Assembly (NCBI GenBank): GCA_018825335.1
Contig: JAHJEW010000066.1
Coordinates: 1-25,362 of the forward strand
Direction: 5' to 3'
Length of the DNA stretch: 25,362 bases
Source of the DNA: Patescibacteria group bacterium
GTDB taxonomy: Bacteria > Patescibacteriota > Gracilibacteria > UBA1369
Numbering within the stretch: position 1 is the first letter of the stretch; every line of letters begins with the position of its first letter. The notes under the pieces were generated by a model. That model was not told the origin of the DNA. It saw only the letters and a list, made by a program, of their open reading frames with translations, and made no database searches. A program made the position numbers and the translations under genes. Below are positions 24,801 to 25,362 of the stretch, piece by piece.

Positions 24801-25362
24801 TAACTTTTTCCATGTGGCTCAAGACAAGTGACACAACGGCAGCAAGGAGAATTTATTGGAAACGCAGCGGAACAAAAGGACTTGATATGCTGATGAGCGA
24901 TACCGGTGCCGGTAAGATAGAGATGTTTTATGGTGATGGAACCGCATATGTCTACGCGACAAATATTATCAATACAAATATCGCGGATGGTGATTGGCAT
25001 CATATAGCGGTTGTCATTGATCACAATACGGATCAAATAAGAGGATATTTGGATGGAAGTTATGAAAACAATCCCCTGAATATCTCAGGTGTTACCGGAG
25101 ATATTTCCGGTGCGGGAACAGCGTACCTTGGGGGCTCACCTGCATTGGATTTCAACGGCACAATCGACGAAGTTCAGATTTTTGATACCGCTCTCTCTCC
25201 AGAACAAATCACCGCATTATACAACTCCGGAACCCCCGACTACACCACCATCACTACACAGGAAACCGCCGCAGGGGAAGACTGGCAGGCCTGCGTAACT
25301 CCTAACGACGGCGTACTGGATGGCGTGGAGGTTTGCAGCAACACAATCACAGTTACACCAAC
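15863..25362 (+). CDS. Giant secreted Kelch/IPT/LamG surface protein, 3' partial
   Basis: One frame stays open from ATG 15863 to the last base: 3166 full codons with no stop, so the C-terminus is missing. The N-terminus has a basic head and a long Gly-rich hydrophobic stretch (about residues 15-50), then KVEAASPAA, a likely signal peptide end. Residues about 60-1533 and 1772-2190 carry some 35 Kelch-like beta-propeller units (YALRG, then F-W-x-Y, then N-T-W-x-x-L). They are split by a tandem 100-residue repeat (1553-1756). An Ig-like region (2193-2306) follows, then IPT/TIG domains from 2309, the second split by a DUF2341 plus concanavalin-like insert (2425-2723), and a LamG domain (about 2911-3125). 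All of this fits an extracellular adhesin or carbohydrate-binding protein; no catalytic residues are recognised. Anchoring is unknown because the C-terminus is absent. It is transcribed away from the fbp-sigma operon. Confidence 0.95.
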   Translation, partial: MGKTKTNIRKFQKYLVSGLAGILAAGIIGATLIGSGLGSGLIGAALPAIFSKVEAASPAAWLATDSTGCPAQGTGSALISVGSNVYKVAAGGTNGFYVFNPSTETCTALANFPQSPNDDVALETIDDNTIFAHYNGQIYKYLINIDYWVTFDQAYLDDLNSTQVSNSGATQGDGNAIASYGGEQYVLAGNSTTFQKYNAGTNTWTTLATTASAVGQGAALAVHGTNIYALRGAASTDFWQFDGTSWNVKASAPLAVNYGGALATVGTKVYALRGGNYNDFWSYDTAGNTWDTSIARAPGYVNAGGALVAVGTNIYAFQGGSKNFWKYSTAGDSWDTTLAQTPKIVYGGASLTTDGTDIYALRGGNAPETWKYTVATDTWSELQDVPTNIGNASITDAQGGLTYDSNVLYAVSGKGVTGTATTGRGTLWRFPLTGANANTWPYRAFAPASMSGSGAGQSMAYPATGNMLYYLAGNGTQDFFKFSILNNTWIPWTRPLLDSANLISQTTPAAVTEGTGNAIVVVGDLFYVAPGNGSVNFLQFNPATNKWKQLADMPTLGANNGFRLISVDSDTIYAINGAYLWKYDISGDYWQAGFPLGADTNGNAYSQSGANQGNGNTMADVYGKLYIAAGNNSTTLQEFDPSSNTWTTAAPAPATLNSGAAMAAVDTDIYVLRGYDSLDFYKFDTQTNTWETLTSLTAGASNVDEGGSLVYPGSGYYIYALKGNGSQEFWRYSISGDSWATRADTPAAVSGGGALTWLDTGVLDDPSDDTLFAFRGANTTDFWSYSISSNTWDTTSAQAPETITQGGSLATYDNGTPADASDDLIYATRGYGTRTFWQYSPAGDLWTHKAWTPSIVGSTPITISAGKLIYSVALGDLFLVTGRGDNGLPYNAVDSGLIFRYDPTTNTWPTTEFTKEAAFINTPSTTSYGAAMAYPGSDNLFYTIAGYGEDYFWSYNTVMEEWNAFTKSILESGQPISQYGVDHTKGTDLIEIDDVFYVAAGSGTAWEKFNPALNTWTNLAAFPVSGASNISLLQLPGDSDTIYALFEGASIINFWKYTISTNQWEAMPDDIPNPYITELIYPGAGDWIYTFAGASPVWNPTDLWRYSISKELWVNFSRGRFDGYVNGNPNTNPTPISQNDAQSYVQGTGNAVTQANNKLYILAGNSQIFEKFDPALNTWTELTDIPVSATWGASLAWDGNDKIYAFSGNSTNFYYYSISGDSWTALTGPPTSVASGASLAFPTNYGNYLYALRGGDSNAFYAYDITGDSWTTLSTTPGNQYGGASLVFIDTTQAYALAGNASTNFWTFSVGGSPPAGTWTDLTSANPPPANIKAGSKLVTDGANLYTTRGAATTTFYKYNPLADPGIRWSTMAPVPDKIGEDSYGDHLGGSAYIPGLSEIWTTPGNGRTGREPIGIGSNFKGLWFRYKIAADEWPYYAAPANSGMDTYRPVGGASFGTDNYIYVLEGIGTKTFKKYTIEDKSGTPDRTEADPGPGEWTTMPSLPVISNGPLLAADDTYLYGFIGYDQPNLLKFDLATDTPARLISGLYATIITSATTDPAIWAQVKRGYFRITLDGVSYDIMDIDFTGVASMADVAAIIQTEIRSNTGTGENVYWCTDFSNGYFVFESATPAGSGGSVSTMTYPIAEERPLLTGGTGALSLPATWAAITNGSFRITSNGAQYDITGIDFTGVTTMSDVASAIQTAYRAATPGNDDETVTWSTNHFELKPATTTNQYDENISVLSSAGAGTDISVPAYMDADATNGTTTYGTIELSGTTGGPKWTYGSGGTSMAETTVGDWTYCGHPQAAPDAPYNLGSGASGDSAGGLYYSPSRDEIWLSDGAGQHGNTEGERPLLLRFQVDSDGVTPGDQNAWPVYENPASLPNVLGGGGSMTAHGTDTLYALRGTDDNGGTPSTDFWEYDITTNTWTDRSATEPVPNAVGPGGTIRSDGTNTLYATRGNNTSDFWSYNTGTNTWTDLTATDPAPATVGWSGPLNAGADSIFWNNSLWLVTGLGTSGVTETNRALMYRYDATSGDWATETDPADTTSAVNGFLGGSDLISNTTGSLLYALQGSTSTTNDNFWEYNTSTDEWTAKADMPSQTPAGATADIQSGGSLAYNGTQSQHKIYGFRGKGTTDFQTYDVSGDSWSYNAAYAFPVNVGTAATASDSGDLAFIPLLKNLFAIPGLTSSLIYTIALNDRVTIESINGGSDPNNFTAFPVTVQSTDIDGDPFNVTTDTDVQLTVATGTGALGGTTTGTILSGTSSIILPAVTYNVKENGVVLRVRDTSPGTMASTLSSSFNVTGPPPTITDITPDTGTTIGGTTITITGTDFDDTPTVTFGGIAATSVTFVSSTELTVVTPTTVPVGTPGSVDVVVTNLDTQFDTATNGFTYSGPVITDVNPDNGPDTGGTAVTITGQYFAEGTKRRPVTITNGGSELTDFQVSFTLDKATLEAEGMQSDCSDLRVKDTDGSTDIPYYLENGCSSTITVWTKVPAIAATPTDTTIYATYGRSGLSDAQDGDSVFEFIDDFNEGSLDTSKWTQTSGGANPGNTLEGDEVSGGALTLEAGEGIYAAYTIPANTIWETKVYRSSATGIGGPIRASSLPSNGFVNDPSSNVVDLLWWNSTLYWEINGSEGVLTSWDSGTKTYKISYWPAGLADTSVIFDYNGTNTTTQTGADSANTLHPVLYYSTAGSDNPAWDYYRIRKYASPVPVATPEASETVGDITFGGISATDITYVDDTTFTAVTPAGTGTVDVVITNPDSLQGTLAGGYTFNGIPTISDIDPDNGNQSETAKTVTITGTNFVSGTTAKLTKSGESNINCADYDYGGLPTSFDCDFNLSSAASGTWNVVVTNPDTQFATLTDGFTVKPVVDTINLPAADVKTDLALSFTTLPVSAKGIVNWIKDATSITALNMPFEANGNESATTLDYSGNDNTGTINGATWGGASGVDGNGAYSFNDSNYINLGTPASLDFDNITNVTFSMWLKTSDTTAARRIYWKRSGTKGLDMLMSDTGAGKIEMFYGDGTAYVYATNIINTNIADGDWHHIAVVIDHNTDQIRGYLDGSYENNPLNISGVTGDISGAGTAYLGGSPALDFNGTIDEVQIFDTALSPEQITALYNSGTPDYTTITTQETAAGEDWQACVTPNDGVLDGVEVCSNTITVTP
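16040..20460 (+). repeat. Kelch-like propeller repeats, block A (about 29 units)
   Basis: Units of 40-60 codons share the pattern D/N-x-I/L-Y-A-L-R-G-G, then D-F-W-x-Y/F, then T-N-T-W-x-x-L, then P and small residues, then GGAL. Good examples run at 16470-16960 and 19360-19700. Longer supra-units open with a G-x-GNA motif and a YxxAGNS segment near 16374, 17396, 17694 and 19297, with a weaker relative near 18810. Units are strongly diverged, so they are protein-level repeats rather than a DNA-level tandem array. Confidence 0.85.
20519..21130 (+). repeat. Tandem two-copy phage-tail-like domain inside the propeller
   Basis: Two copies of about 100 residues share the core G-x-FRIT-x-(D/N)G-x-x-YDI-x-x-IDFTGV-(A/T)-(S/T)-M-(A/S)DVA-x-x-IQT. 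Copy 1 spans about 20519-20820 and copy 2 about 20821-21130. The pattern resembles repeats in phage tail sheath or DUF3383-like proteins; this resemblance is from memory and untested. The Kelch-like units resume after it. Confidence 0.7.
21176..22430 (+). repeat. Kelch-like propeller repeats, block B (about 7 units)
   Basis: The same unit pattern as block A continues after the insert (TLYALRG, STDFWEYD, TNTWTD at 21560-21660; TLYATRG, SDFWSYN, TNTWTDL at 21720-21800; the last unit ends with SGDSWSY near 22310). Confidence 0.8.
22787..24480 (+). other. Three IPT/TIG domains, the second one split by an insert
   Basis: IPT1 (22787-23041) is intact: TITDITPDTGTTIGGT, then VTFGGIAAT, then VVVTNLDTQ. 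IPT2 begins at about 23045 (ITDVNPDNGPDTGGTAVTIT), is interrupted at 23135 and resumes at 24032 (DITFGGISATDITY, VDVVITNPD). IPT3 (about 24191-24480) opens TISDIDPDNGN and carries a Cys pair. IPT domains are Ig-like folds common in surface and carbohydrate-binding proteins. Confidence 0.85.
23135..24031 (+). other. DUF2341 plus concanavalin-like insert (299 residues) in IPT2
   Basis: The insert begins KRRPVTITNGG and runs through the DUF2341-like segment (SDLRVKDTDG, IPYYLENG, VWTKVPAI, TIYATYG) to about 23395. A concanavalin/LamG-like jelly-roll follows (DDFNEGSLDTSKWT, then GGALTLEAGEG) and ends near SETVG before IPT2 resumes. The length is a whole number of codons and the frame is kept. 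Confidence 0.75.
24593..25237 (+). other. LamG/concanavalin A-like domain, AT-rich
   Basis: The segment has the LamG_3 order: MPFEANGNE, DYSGNDNTGTI, YINLGTPASLDF, VTFSMWLKTS, DGDWHHIAVVID, GYLDG, AYLGGSP, FNGTIDEVQIFD and ALSPEQITALY. Such domains usually bind glycans or calcium at the cell surface. Between about 24700 and 25090 GC falls to roughly 38%, against more than 50% in nearby parts of the same gene. Confidence 0.88.

Noticed and set aside
1..25362. UGA recoded as glycine or tryptophan (Gracilibacteria-type code)
   Set aside because: All genes read through with the standard code, comEC ends at TGA, and the 3166-codon frame contains no internal TGA.
1..25362. tRNA, rRNA, insertion sequences or prophage
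   Set aside because: No RNA gene fold, transposase frame or integrase was seen; the phage-like domain is confined to one part of the giant protein.

Overview
The window looks like a piece of an uncultivated bacterial genome with the standard code (TAG, TAA and TGA all end genes; no sign of UGA recoding). GC content is moderate, gene packing is tight, 3' ends overlap, and none of the inspected starts has a Shine-Dalgarno site. The gene content includes a stand-alone ComEC channel without a nuclease domain, SLH-domain surface proteins, an LCP/MraY/DD-carboxypeptidase cell-wall set and a giant Kelch/IPT/LamG surface protein. Together these suggest a Patescibacteria/CPR-type cell with peptidoglycan and an S-layer (Peregrinibacteria-like is my guess). 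The taxon is inference; there is no rRNA or ribosomal gene here to fix it.

Layout. 1-2064 (+): 3' part of a long charged TPR/coiled-coil protein whose start lies before the window. 2086-2679 (+): membrane-anchored SAM methyltransferase. 2576-4117 (-): ComEC-type DNA channel, overlapping the methyltransferase 3' end by 104 bp. 4228-5049 (+): TrmB-type regulator. 5061-6071 (-): lipoprotein with a six-methionine run. 6196-8697 (+): SLH plus CAP-domain secreted protein. The last two diverge from back-to-back promoters. 8777-12250 (+): a tight cell-wall operon of LCP ligase, D-Ala-D-Ala carboxypeptidase and MraY. 12227-15719 (-): fructose-1,6-bisphosphatase, ECF sigma factor and FecR-like membrane anti-sigma factor in one operon. 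15863-25362 (+): one uninterrupted reading frame of at least 3166 codons that runs off the window end.

The giant gene fills 37% of the window. It encodes a secreted protein with about 35 Kelch-like units, interrupted by a tandem phage-tail-like repeat. An Ig-like segment, three IPT/TIG domains and a LamG lectin-like domain follow. The second IPT domain is split by a 299-residue DUF2341 plus concanavalin-like insert. The LamG DNA is clearly AT-richer than its surroundings.

Taken together, most genes act at the cell envelope: wall precursor synthesis (MraY), wall trimming (carboxypeptidase), attachment of polymers to the wall (LCP), S-layer-anchored and lipid-anchored surface proteins, DNA uptake, and a giant adhesin-like protein. 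A membrane-sensing sigma/anti-sigma pair sits divergently beside the giant gene. A regulatory link between the two is plausible but not shown by sequence. Six sigma70-like promoters are visible, one of which predicts a leaderless transcript.
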